From JAVVEH01 sp032251435 (GTDB lineage Bacteria > Verrucomicrobiota > Lentisphaeria > Oligosphaerales > MVZH01), in assembly GCA_032251435.1 (NCBI GenBank), contig JAVVEH010000024.1, forward strand, positions 3,823-67,822: a stretch of DNA of 64,000 bases. Reading direction: 5' to 3'. Numbering within the stretch: the stretch's first letter is position 1; each line of letters begins with the position of its first letter. The notes under the pieces were generated by a model. The model had not been told where the DNA came from and searched no databases. It saw only the letters and a list, made by a program, of their open reading frames with translations. The position numbers and the translations under genes were made by a program. Below are positions 19,223 to 26,963 of this stretch, piece by piece.

Positions 19223-19642
19223 ATGAGCGTTTACAGCCTTACAGAAGAGACATTGACCGGCATTCCGGCCATTGATGAGCAGCATCAGGAATGGCTGACT
19301 CATTTGGACGCGGTGTTGACTATCGCTGAACGGGATGAACCCATTGAGGAGGTGGCTCGGACGCTGAAGTTTTTGGTGGCGTATACTGTTGAGCATTTTT
19401 CCACCGAGGAAACGTGCATGGTTCACCACCATTATGCCGGCTACGCGGCGCATAAAGCGGCGCACGAAAGACTGGTTCAGTCATTACTTGATTTGCTCGA
19501 TACCTATCAACGCCATGGGACTGTCGGCACGGTGACAGACGGGTTGAAGACGTTCATGGAGGGCTGGTTTGCCGATCACATCCAGAAAATGGATAAAGCG
19601 TTAGCGCTGTTTTTACAGGAAAACGGATTTTCCGACCTTTAG
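19223..19642 (+). CDS. Bacteriohemerythrin
   Basis: 139-residue four-helix protein binding a non-haem di-iron centre and O2. The hemerythrin ligand pattern is complete: His in DEQHQEW, His and Glu in HFSTEE, two His in HKAAHERLV, and His plus Asp in WFADHIQKMDK. ATG 19223 has AGAGGGGGAA upstream; ATG 19199 lies inside the hairpin and is rejected. It is a single-domain cytoplasmic protein, so O2 storage or sensing fits better than signalling. The stop TAG is also the first base triplet of a palindromic repeat shared with 48911. Confidence 0.9.
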   Translation: MSVYSLTEETLTGIPAIDEQHQEWLTHLDAVLTIAERDEPIEEVARTLKFLVAYTVEHFSTEETCMVHHHYAGYAAHKAAHERLVQSLLDLLDTYQRHGTVGTVTDGLKTFMEGWFADHIQKMDKALALFLQENGFSDL

Positions 19643-19678
19643 CCTGGATTATTCACGCGGCGTGAATAAATCAGCTTA
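19640..19678. repeat. Palindromic repeat, copy A, between convergent stop codons
   Basis: Begins with TAG (the bacteriohemerythrin stop) and ends in TTA (the stop of the murC-murB-ddl gene on the other strand). The centre is a perfect 10-bp inverted repeat TTATTCACGC / GCGTGAATAA around one G (19649-19669). Copy B is at 48911-48949. It may act as a two-way terminator although it lacks a T-run. Confidence 0.75.
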
Positions 19679-22600
19679 ACGCGCCATGGCACCCGGTAGA
19701 GCGCCTTTCACTAACCGCGCGCAGAGTTCGACAAAGGTGATACCCGCTTCCGCCGCGGCCTTGGGAAGCAGGCTGCTGGGAGTGAATCCGGGAATGGAAT
19801 TGCCTTCGAGACAGTGTGGAATGTCACTGCCGTCAACAATGAAATCCACCCGCAGAAGATCCTTGGCGCCGATGGCCTGATAAAACGCCAGCGCGTATTC
19901 CGTGGCCAGCCTCTGGGCTTTGGCGGAAACACTCTTCGGGGGACACAGATACTCGGTGTGTCCATGGATGTGATCATATTTCGCATCGTAATCAAAGACG
20001 CGTCCTGCCGGTGGAATGATTTCACAGACGGGGAGGGGGGTTCCCTGCAGAATTCCCACGGTGATTTCTATCCCCGGGATAAATCGCTCCACCAGCGCGG
20101 CGGTGTCTACGGCCAGGGCCTCACTCAGCGCCCGCCGCCAGGCCCCGGGATCCGGACAATCCAGCTTGGTCATGCCGACGCTGGACCCCTGGGCGTCCGG
20201 TTTGACAATGACGGGGAAGGGGAAATCAGCCGGCGCGGGGGTGTCCGGAGACGTGACACGGAGCCATTGGGCTGTCGGAATATGCCGCTGTTTTAACATC
20301 GCTTTTGTTTCACTTTTAACCATGGCGACGCGGCTGGCTTCCGAGCCGCTGCCGACAAATGGCCAGCCCGCGTTCTCCAGAAGTTTCTGCAACTGGCCGT
20401 CCTCGCCAAAGGTGCCGTGCAGAACCGGGAAAACCACATCGGTGTCCCGTGGAATCCGGGGCAATTCGGCGGTTTGAACATCCACTTCATGGACGATGAG
20501 TCCGGCCTCCCGCAAGGCGTCCGCCACCGCCGCGCCGGAAATGAGCGAGATGTTCCGTTCCTCGGAGGGGCCGCCTTTCAAAACGGTGATGGTCAACGGC
20601 GCCACGCTGGCGGAAAATTGCTTCGCGGTGTCCGGATTCACAAACTCTGCCTCCAGGTTCAGGTTGACACTTGTTTTTTGGTAAACTCCCGCCCGGATGG
20701 TGGCCGCTAATTCAAGAAAATCCTGTTCCGTCGCGCCGGGGGTTGACACTATAAAGTTGGCATGCCGGTTCGCCACTCGGCAGCCTCCGGTCAGGTGGCC
20801 TTTAAACCCGCACTGATCGATTAGTTTTCCGGCGCTGACGGTTCCGGCGTTGCGGAAAACACACCCGGCGGACCGGCCGCCAGGTTGCGTGTGTTTCCGC
20901 CAGTCTCCATGTTCCCGGAACGCGGTCTGAAAGGCGGTGGCGTCGCCACGACCTGTCATGAAACAGACTTGGCTGATGATAGCGTTTCCGGGAAGATCAC
21001 TGCCGCGGTATGTCCACGTGATGTCATCGGCTGACCGTTCAAAGGGCGCCCCGTCCGTAAAAAAACCGCTTATTTTTGAAACAATCCTGCTCATGTCAGT
21101 TTGCCCCGCCCCGGCGTTCACGCGGACGGCGCCGCCGACCGTTCCGGGTATCCATGCGAGGGGGGCGTGGGCGGGATCAAGCAATCCCTGTTCTCCGGCC
21201 ATTTTCAACAGCTTCGGCAAACTGGTTCCCGCCCCGGCGACAAGGGTGTCGCCAGCGACCGCGGACTCCGCGAAGACACCTTGGCGAAGGCAGATCACCA
21301 CATCGATCATTGGCGTGTCACTGCCGACTAAATTGCTGCCATGACCTAGAAGCCGCACGGGCCAGCGCCGTTCACGCGCTGTTCTCAAAAGTGTCCGCAA
21401 GGCGGTTTCCGTTTCGGGAAACGCCAATAACGGACAGGCTTTGCCTATGCCCAAAGTCGTGCATGCGGACCAGGCGGTATCCGTGCGGATTTCACAATCC
21501 GAAACAGTGTCCCGGAGAAATGCCGCCATACGGGTGAGTTCTTCAGTGATGAGCGCCGCTTTTAACGGAGCGATAACATCACGGACATTCCCGGCGCCAA
21601 TGACGGCGAACACGGTCTTTTCGGTTCGCGCGGACTCCGTGAGGGCGTCCGCCAGCGCCTCGGGATCGCCTTCTTGAAACCGGGTCGGCGCATTCAGAAT
21701 GTCCGCCGCGATCTGGCGGGCGCTGGCGGAGTCCGGATCGGCTACCCATGCCGCGAAGGTGTCGTAGATGGTGACCGCGTCCGCTGTTGAGAGTAATTGA
21801 CTGAATTGTTTCCCAAAGCGTTTGACGCGTTCAAAACGATGGGGCTGAAAGATCACATGCAGCCGGTGTCCGGGATAAGCGGCCCGCAGCCCTTCCAGGG
21901 TCATCCGCAGTTCCGTCGGATGGTGGGCGTAATCTTCGATAATGATCCGTCGGGTGTCTGGTGACGAGTGGTGGACCGTCATGCGCCGCCCCACGCCGGG
22001 AAATGTTTTGAGCGCCTGAATGGCCGCTTCGCGGTCGATGCCCCCCCGGGTGGCGAGTTCAATGGCCATGGCGGCGTTGATGAGGTTATGGGCGCCCGGT
22101 ATGGCGAGCTGGAGTGAGTCGGGAATGGACCGCTCATCAATAAAGGCCGCGGACTCCACGGATCGCAGCACCCGCCGGGTTTCATCTGACGCCCAGGCGA
22201 CCACGCCGCCGGCGTTGCCCGCGAACGCCGCGAAACAGTTTTCCAAGGCGTCTTGCCCGCCGACGCTCCAGCAGTGGTCGTCGTCGATATTTAAAACCGC
22301 GGCGATGGTGCTGGATATAAGGGCTTGGGTTCCGTCACTCTCATCGACCTCCGTGATAAGAATCCGTCTGTCGCCGACGCTGGCGGGGCCGTTCCAGCCA
22401 GGCACTTCGCCGCCGATAAGAAATCCCGGTTTGCGGTGGGTTTCGCGGAAAATATGGGCCACCATGGCGGTGGTGGTTGTTTTGCCATGGGATCCGGCGA
22501 TGGCGATAACGGTGGGAAATAATTGGGCGAGTTCGGCGAGAAATTCCCCGCGGCGGACAGTGCGGACCCCGCGGGCCTCAGCCACGTGCCGTTCAGGATT

Positions 22601-22858
22601 CTCCGCGGGAACCGCGCTGGAGAAAACGAGTAAATCCGTGTCTGGAGGAACATGCTCCGCGGCATGGCCGAAAGCGATCGCCGCGCCCCGAATCCGTAAC
22701 CGGCGGGTCGCCGCGGATTCCGCGGTGTCTGACCCGGACACGCGGACTCCCAGATCCAGTGACATCGCGGCCAGACCTGACATGCCCGCCCCACCGATGC
22801 CGACAAAATGGATGTGATCGGGGAGGGGGGCGGTTGTCGTCTTCTTGTCACTAATCAT
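19676..22858 (-). CDS. Trifunctional MurC-MurB-Ddl peptidoglycan precursor enzyme
   Basis: 1060 residues from ATG 22858. Residues 1-440 are MurC (UDP-MurNAc:L-alanine ligase): HFVGIGGAGMSGLA dinucleotide loop and ATP loop AGSHGKTTTTAMV. Residues 443-745 are MurB (UDP-GlcNAc-enolpyruvate reductase, FAD): GHGSNLVGSD, GTVGGAVRVNAG, and PGGRSAGCVFRNAG, where a Cys stands where many MurB have catalytic Ser. Residues 750-1060 are Ddl (D-Ala-D-Ala ligase, ATP-grasp): HGTFGEDGQLQ, VKPDAQGSSVG, and CLEGNSIPGFT for the metal site. Three cytoplasmic steps are thus on one chain. No division or cell-wall cluster surrounds it. The convergent neighbour ends in the same repeat. Confidence 0.92.
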   Translation of the reverse strand: MISDKKTTTAPLPDHIHFVGIGGAGMSGLAAMSLDLGVRVSGSDTAESAATRRLRIRGAAIAFGHAAEHVPPDTDLLVFSSAVPAENPERHVAEARGVRTVRRGEFLAELAQLFPTVIAIAGSHGKTTTTAMVAHIFRETHRKPGFLIGGEVPGWNGPASVGDRRILITEVDESDGTQALISSTIAAVLNIDDDHCWSVGGQDALENCFAAFAGNAGGVVAWASDETRRVLRSVESAAFIDERSIPDSLQLAIPGAHNLINAAMAIELATRGGIDREAAIQALKTFPGVGRRMTVHHSSPDTRRIIIEDYAHHPTELRMTLEGLRAAYPGHRLHVIFQPHRFERVKRFGKQFSQLLSTADAVTIYDTFAAWVADPDSASARQIAADILNAPTRFQEGDPEALADALTESARTEKTVFAVIGAGNVRDVIAPLKAALITEELTRMAAFLRDTVSDCEIRTDTAWSACTTLGIGKACPLLAFPETETALRTLLRTARERRWPVRLLGHGSNLVGSDTPMIDVVICLRQGVFAESAVAGDTLVAGAGTSLPKLLKMAGEQGLLDPAHAPLAWIPGTVGGAVRVNAGAGQTDMSRIVSKISGFFTDGAPFERSADDITWTYRGSDLPGNAIISQVCFMTGRGDATAFQTAFREHGDWRKHTQPGGRSAGCVFRNAGTVSAGKLIDQCGFKGHLTGGCRVANRHANFIVSTPGATEQDFLELAATIRAGVYQKTSVNLNLEAEFVNPDTAKQFSASVAPLTITVLKGGPSEERNISLISGAAVADALREAGLIVHEVDVQTAELPRIPRDTDVVFPVLHGTFGEDGQLQKLLENAGWPFVGSGSEASRVAMVKSETKAMLKQRHIPTAQWLRVTSPDTPAPADFPFPVIVKPDAQGSSVGMTKLDCPDPGAWRRALSEALAVDTAALVERFIPGIEITVGILQGTPLPVCEIIPPAGRVFDYDAKYDHIHGHTEYLCPPKSVSAKAQRLATEYALAFYQAIGAKDLLRVDFIVDGSDIPHCLEGNSIPGFTPSSLLPKAAAEAGITFVELCARLVKGALPGAMAR

Positions 22859-22961
22859 GGACACTTCGGGATGATGAGGGTGAGTGATGAAAAAGCTGCT
22901 TACTGTACCTTTCGGGATTGTTTTTACCATTTTTTTTTGGGCGCTGACGGCGGGAAAATGT

Positions 22962-22989
22962 TTGGAAATGAGTGAATCGGTGTTAAACT
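22962..22989 (+). promoter_or_regulatory. Candidate promoter of the second UroD-like gene
   Basis: TTGGAA, 16-base spacer, TAAACT, about 50 bases before the start codon in the divergent gap. The match to consensus is modest. Confidence 0.3.
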
Positions 22990-23037
22990 GACCCACTGTG
23001 TCTGTGATCTCTAAATTCACCAACAGGAGCCTGGCTC

Positions 23038-24120
23038 ATGACGCACAAAGAACGGATGCTGAAAACCCTGAATAACGAGCGTGTGGATTTACTTCCCTGG
23101 GGGGATGGTTTATGGGGGGAAACGGTGAGAAAATATGTCAAGGGAGGGATGGCCGCGGAAGGGTTTGACCCGGTGCTGGAATTTGATATGAGCTGGCGGC
23201 GCGGCGGCTGGTTGAATTCCGGGGCGGATTTGGAAGCTGTGGATGAGATTCTGGAGGAAACCGAAGACACCAAATTGATCAAAAACAACAACGGGGCGAT
23301 CATGCGGGTGTGGAAAACGCAGTCAGGGACTCCGGAACACGTCGATTTCACTGTTCAGGACCGGGGCGGTTGGGAAAAACTGATTAAACCGCATCTGCTT
23401 GATCTGGACCGTCGCCGAATTCCCTTCGCGGGATACCGGGAGGGCAAAGCGAAGGCCGCCGCCGAAGGCCGCGCCTTTTGCTGGAGTGGTGTCGCCCCAT
23501 TTGAACAGATACATCCCGTCTGCGGCCATGAATACATGCTGATGGGAATGGCGCTGGATCCGGAGTGGGTGACCGATATGGTCGACACCTACGCTGATAT
23601 GACGATTCGTCACTTGGAGGTTTTATTCGCTGAAGAAGGGCTGCCGGATTTCGTCTGGTTTTACGAGGATATGGGATTTAAAGAACGCCCCTTCATGTCG
23701 CCGGCTATGTACGAGGACATTGTCATGCCTGGCCACAAAAAGCTCTTTGATTACGCCCATAGCAAGGGGTTGAAAGTGGTTGTCCATTCCTGTGGATTTG
23801 TCGAACCCTTAGTGCCCGGTCTGGTCCGGGCCGGTATGGACTGCCTCCAGGCCATGGAAGTGAAAGCGGGCATGAATATGCCCCGTATCGCTGAAACCTA
23901 CGGCGGACAGATCGCTTTCTGCGGCAATATCGACATTCGGATCATCGCCAGCAATGACCGGGCCGCGATTGACGCGGAACTGGAGAAAAAAGTGTTGCCC
24001 GTCTTGGAAAAAGGCAGTGGCTTTATTGTTCATTCAGACCACTCAATTCCCCCGGAAGTCGATTATGACACGCTGAAATACTTTTTTGAGGCGGGAGCGA
24101 AGCTGGCTCAACGGGTATAG
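23038..24120 (+). CDS. Uroporphyrinogen decarboxylase (URO-D) family protein
   Basis: 360 residues; CAGGAG precedes ATG 23038. Starts MTHKERMLKTLNNERVD and ends with FIVHSDHSIPPEVDYDTLKYF, the same layout as the protein at 8162-9310, with a conserved DH-IPP motif. CGNIDIRII near residue 302 and VVHSCGFVEPLVPGL near 251 fit the metal and substrate loops of methyltransferase-type members. It stands alone between divergent and convergent neighbours, so its corrinoid or other partner cannot be inferred. It is not a typical HemE. Confidence 0.8.
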   Translation: MTHKERMLKTLNNERVDLLPWGDGLWGETVRKYVKGGMAAEGFDPVLEFDMSWRRGGWLNSGADLEAVDEILEETEDTKLIKNNNGAIMRVWKTQSGTPEHVDFTVQDRGGWEKLIKPHLLDLDRRRIPFAGYREGKAKAAAEGRAFCWSGVAPFEQIHPVCGHEYMLMGMALDPEWVTDMVDTYADMTIRHLEVLFAEEGLPDFVWFYEDMGFKERPFMSPAMYEDIVMPGHKKLFDYAHSKGLKVVVHSCGFVEPLVPGLVRAGMDCLQAMEVKAGMNMPRIAETYGGQIAFCGNIDIRIIASNDRAAIDAELEKKVLPVLEKGSGFIVHSDHSIPPEVDYDTLKYFFEAGAKLAQRV

Positions 24121-24163
24121 AGCGGGGACAAGGGAGAACGCGTAAGGACACATCAGCTCCCAT

Positions 24164-24200
24164 GGGGGGGGGGTGACATCACCCGCACCCGCCCCCCTTT
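24164..24200. terminator. G-run hairpin between convergent genes
   Basis: Ten consecutive G (24164-24173) lead into GGGTGA CA TCACCC (6-bp stem) and then a run of six C and three T. It could end transcription from either side; the long G-run is also a possible sequencing-length error site. Confidence 0.3.
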
Positions 24201-24229
24201 CCTGATTCCAGGCCCGGCAGCTTAATGGC

Positions 24230-24742
24230 TTAAACACGAATCTTTTTAATATCTTCCTTGATTCTATTCAAATCGGCGATCCAGTCTTCGATATCCTGTT
24301 CGTGTTCGAGTTCTTCATTGAGGATGTTAGTGGCCATCTGGTGGGTGGTGTGGTCTTTGCCGTTGGTGAAATCAGCGATGCCCTTGTAGCGTTTGATGGC
24401 GCAGCGTTCTCCGTTCAAATTCTGGGTGAGAATGACTTCGGTATAGGGATCTTCCGGCGCCTCATACGCGCACTGACTGAGCTTCATCCAGTCGGCGGGA
24501 GTCAGCACCGGGGTGCCGCCCAGTTGGATGATCCGGTTGACCACCATCACGGCATGGTTGAGTTCCTGGTCAGCGTGCAACAGCAGTTCCGGTTCAATCT
24601 CGCTGCGCATGGGCCCTTCCATCATGCGGGCTCCGATCCAATACTGGTAGTAAGCCAGCCACTCTTCGGCGAGAGCCTCGTTGAGCATCTGGATCAGTTC
24701 CTGTGAATCGACACCGAGTATTTCGAGTCCTTGTTTACCCAT
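24230..24742 (-). CDS. Ferritin-like (Dps-like) di-iron protein
   Basis: 170 residues, ferritin-like four-helix fold. Carboxylate and His ligands are visible in EALAEEWLAYYQYWIG, HADQELNHAVMV, LNGERCAIKRYKG and NEELEHEQDIEDW. The GARMMEGPMR segment resembles Dps-like proteins of archaea and anaerobes, which oxidise Fe(II) with peroxide. I chose ATG 24742 (MGKQGLEILGV) because family members start this way; an ATG 4 codons upstream is possible and neither has a clear ribosome binding site. Probably protects against oxidative stress; the bacteriohemerythrin gene lies about 4.6 kb away. Confidence 0.8.
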   Translation of the reverse strand: MGKQGLEILGVDSQELIQMLNEALAEEWLAYYQYWIGARMMEGPMRSEIEPELLLHADQELNHAVMVVNRIIQLGGTPVLTPADWMKLSQCAYEAPEDPYTEVILTQNLNGERCAIKRYKGIADFTNGKDHTTHQMATNILNEELEHEQDIEDWIADLNRIKEDIKKIRV

Positions 24743-24982
24743 ATTAAACACCATATGTTTTGTTTGTCGGATGGCGGAGAGCGAAGAAAGCGTATGCGTC
24801 TCCGCGGCGATTGGCTGGCGGCTCCGGAATCATGCCGGACACCACCGCGTCTAATATTCCCCGAAAATATCACTCGTCAAGCGCGTCATCGGCCTTTTTC
24901 AGATTCCGCGTCTTTTTGTTCTTTTCCGCCTGGCTTGAGAAAAAAGAGTTGTGACGGCAATGGAACCGTTCGAATGGGACCA

Positions 24983-25552
24983 TTATTTTTGGCGCCCTTC
25001 AATGGCGCAGAGAAGAATGCCGGCGGCCATGAGGAGATCCCGGTGAGCGTCATCGTGGTGATGGAATGTCACCGTCATTTTCATCACGAAGGGGTTGAAG
25101 TGCTGTTTGAAAACACAGACCTTCTCACCGCCGAGTTGACAATCAAATGACTGAGGCACCAAGTTGCATAGAAATCGCCGGACAAGCGCCAGGCCGGCGT
25201 TGTCTTCGGTAATCAAGCCGATTTTTCGATTTTGCGTGTCAAGAATAAACCATTCGTCCTTGATAATGGACTTGAGCCCTTTGCGCTGCAGGGCGCCGAC
25301 GGGCGCCCCGTTGGCGGACACGTCATATGTGGCGGCGAAATCAATCACATGACGCGCTTGAATGCTGAAGATTTCCTTTTGCATGTCTTCACTTTCGTAC
25401 ATGCGTAAATCCTCTTTAAGTTTAAAGGCCTTCATTTTGGTGTAGCCCACGACCCGTCCGGCCGCGTCATAAATATGAAAGGCGCCGCCAAAAAGTTTGA
25501 AAATTTTACGTCGGATGGTGTAGCGGTCTTCTTGGAAGTAACTCATGTCCAT
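24983..25552 (-). CDS. YxjI/LURP-one-like (Tubby C-terminal fold) protein
   Basis: 189 residues, all-beta pattern with repeated short strands: RYTIRRKIFKLFGGAFHIYD, FDCQLGGEKVCVFKQ, and a hydrophobic C-terminal helix (LLMAAGILLCAIEG). This is the layout of YxjI-like proteins of the Tubby/LURP-one-related superfamily, whose bacterial role is unknown and may involve membrane lipids. ATG 25552 and ATG 25546 are both possible starts. The 230 bases between it and the ferritin-like gene show no feature. Confidence 0.6.
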   Translation of the reverse strand: MDMSYFQEDRYTIRRKIFKLFGGAFHIYDAAGRVVGYTKMKAFKLKEDLRMYESEDMQKEIFSIQARHVIDFAATYDVSANGAPVGALQRKGLKSIIKDEWFILDTQNRKIGLITEDNAGLALVRRFLCNLVPQSFDCQLGGEKVCVFKQHFNPFVMKMTVTFHHHDDAHRDLLMAAGILLCAIEGRQK

Positions 25553-25944
25553 GGTCTTTCTGGGTGTTGCTGACGACTCAAAAAAAAGTAATACGGGGCG
25601 CGGGAACTATACTCATGGATTGCCGCCGCCGCAACCCGTCTCTCCGGTTGCAACTACGACCCCATCGACGGCCTGGATTACATCGAGGAAAAAGACATTG
25701 ATGTAGTGATTGCGGATGCGCGCGGAGAACGGAGGACAGCCTCCGGCGCCAACGCGAAAATGCCGCCTGGGCAGAGACCGAAGAACTCTCGCCGGCATTC
25801 GTCTGTATTCTTTGCTTACGACTCCTCCTACGACACAGTCATCGTCGTAGTTGTCGTTCCATGTGACCTGAAAAGTGGGTGTGCCCCGTTTTTTCGGTAC
25901 GGACAACTCCCGCTCGGGTTGGTTGACATTTTTCACTATAAAAA
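25553..25944. other. Gene-poor gap with a possible gene remnant
   Basis: On the plus strand, codons 25592-25730 read ELYSWIAAAATRLSGCNYDP followed by a plausible continuation ending ARGER, then lose protein character. A TAA at 25589 blocks extension upstream. It looks like the last part of a decayed gene that I do not recognise. Near 25820-25862 there is a low-complexity (ACGAC/GTCGT)-rich stretch resembling 40980-41040. Confidence 0.25.
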
Positions 25945-25975
25945 AGCCCTCCCGATGGCTATCCATGGGAGGGCT
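25945..25975 (-). terminator. Rho-independent terminator of the PEP-CTERM gene
   Basis: AGCCCTCCC and GGGAGGGCT form a perfect 9-bp stem with a 13-base loop. On the minus strand it is followed by at least five T (plus-strand AAAAA at 25940-25944). It lies 30 bases after the stop of the gene at 26006. Confidence 0.85.
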
Positions 25976-26005
25976 GGAGAGGGATTTTTGAAAGCTCTGT
26001 TTTCC

Positions 26006-26707
26006 TTAGTACCGCCGCCGACGGCGGAAGCAAACCCCCATCAGACCGAGACCGGCTAGGATGGCGGTGGTTGGTTCGGGGATTGAGGTCCCCTGAAAAG
26101 CGATATTGTCAATAAACTTCGATGAGTTGCTTCCGCCTGTCGTTGTGAAGGTGAATACGGCGGATTCTCCGTCAGCAAGTCGTATGTCGGTGAGGAAACT
26201 GGCGAGCGTGTAGTCGTAGTCGGTGTAATCGAAAGCCCCGTCGTTATAGCCAATGAAAGGGACGGTGGGTACGGTGGCGATCGTGGTAGAAGCAGGCCCC
26301 AACCCACCGCTGGTATACACAAGCGTGAATCCAGTTCCGGCTTCACGCACTTCGTAATCGAAATGTAGCGAATTGATAGTGTAGTCTGTGCCTGTGCTGT
26401 TGGTCAGGGTGAAAGTCGCCGTGGGGAAACCTGCGCTAACGCGTATACCTCTGGTGTTGGCCGTGGAGGCTCCGCCCACCGTTCCTCCAAATGTTCCATC
26501 GTTGGAGTAGTAACTACCAGAAGTCGTAAATGCGGGACCAGTGATCGTTGCAGTGAAGCCTGAGAGGGTCGCATCGGCTTGGTAGCCGCCAGTTGCGTTA
26601 CTGTCATTATAAGTATCCCATTTTGCGAGGATTGCGGCGTTGACTGTGCTGATAAGGCAGAATCCGACACTGAGGCTCAGGGTAGCGGCAAATAAACGAG
26701 TTTTCAT
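26006..26707 (-). CDS. PEP-CTERM sorting-domain secreted protein
   Basis: 233 residues. Signal peptide with Lys/Arg start and cleavage near STVNA-AILA, a Thr/Ser/Gly-rich beta-strand body typical of exported adhesin or matrix proteins, and a C-terminal SIPEPTTAILAGLGLMGV tail followed by RRRRRY. The tail is the PEP-CTERM signal processed by an exosortase at the inner membrane before export to the outer surface. AGGAGAT precedes ATG 26707. No exosortase is present in the window. The body has no domain I can name. Confidence 0.9.
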   Translation of the reverse strand: MKTRLFAATLSLSVGFCLISTVNAAILAKWDTYNDSNATGGYQADATLSGFTATITGPAFTTSGSYYSNDGTFGGTVGGASTANTRGIRVSAGFPTATFTLTNSTGTDYTINSLHFDYEVREAGTGFTLVYTSGGLGPASTTIATVPTVPFIGYNDGAFDYTDYDYTLASFLTDIRLADGESAVFTFTTTGGSNSSKFIDNIAFQGTSIPEPTTAILAGLGLMGVCFRRRRRY

Positions 26708-26910
26708 TGCAAATCTCCTAGGTCAACTTTCGGTTTGTGGGTGCGGTATGTGTTTTAATGAGGGTCGCGAAGAATTTGTTTCGGATTCCAAAATAATGGG
26801 GTCCTGAAATAAAAAAATCGAGCGGCCGCGCGTATGATGTGAAATCACTGAAAGAACCATTTATGAATTGTCAATGCTCTGAACATACTTGAAACGCAGT
26901 CGGGATTCAA

Positions 26911-26924
26911 TGCGTTTTTACGCA
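26911..26924. promoter_or_regulatory. Small inverted repeat upstream of the XylR-type regulator
   Basis: TGCGT TTTT ACGCA lies in the gap between the divergent PEP-CTERM gene and the regulator, about 40 bases before the latter. A TATAGT box at 26952-26957 follows. It may be an autoregulatory site; weak evidence. Confidence 0.3.
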
Positions 26925-26963
26925 AACTCTTTCTTAATTGCGCAAAAGTGGTATAGTAGTCGG

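Noticed and set aside
22714..22983. Longer N-terminus of MurC-MurB-Ddl up to 23023.
   Set aside because: The extra 55 residues are low in family similarity, run through the divergent promoter region, and MurC proteins begin a few residues before the HFVGIGGAGM loop.
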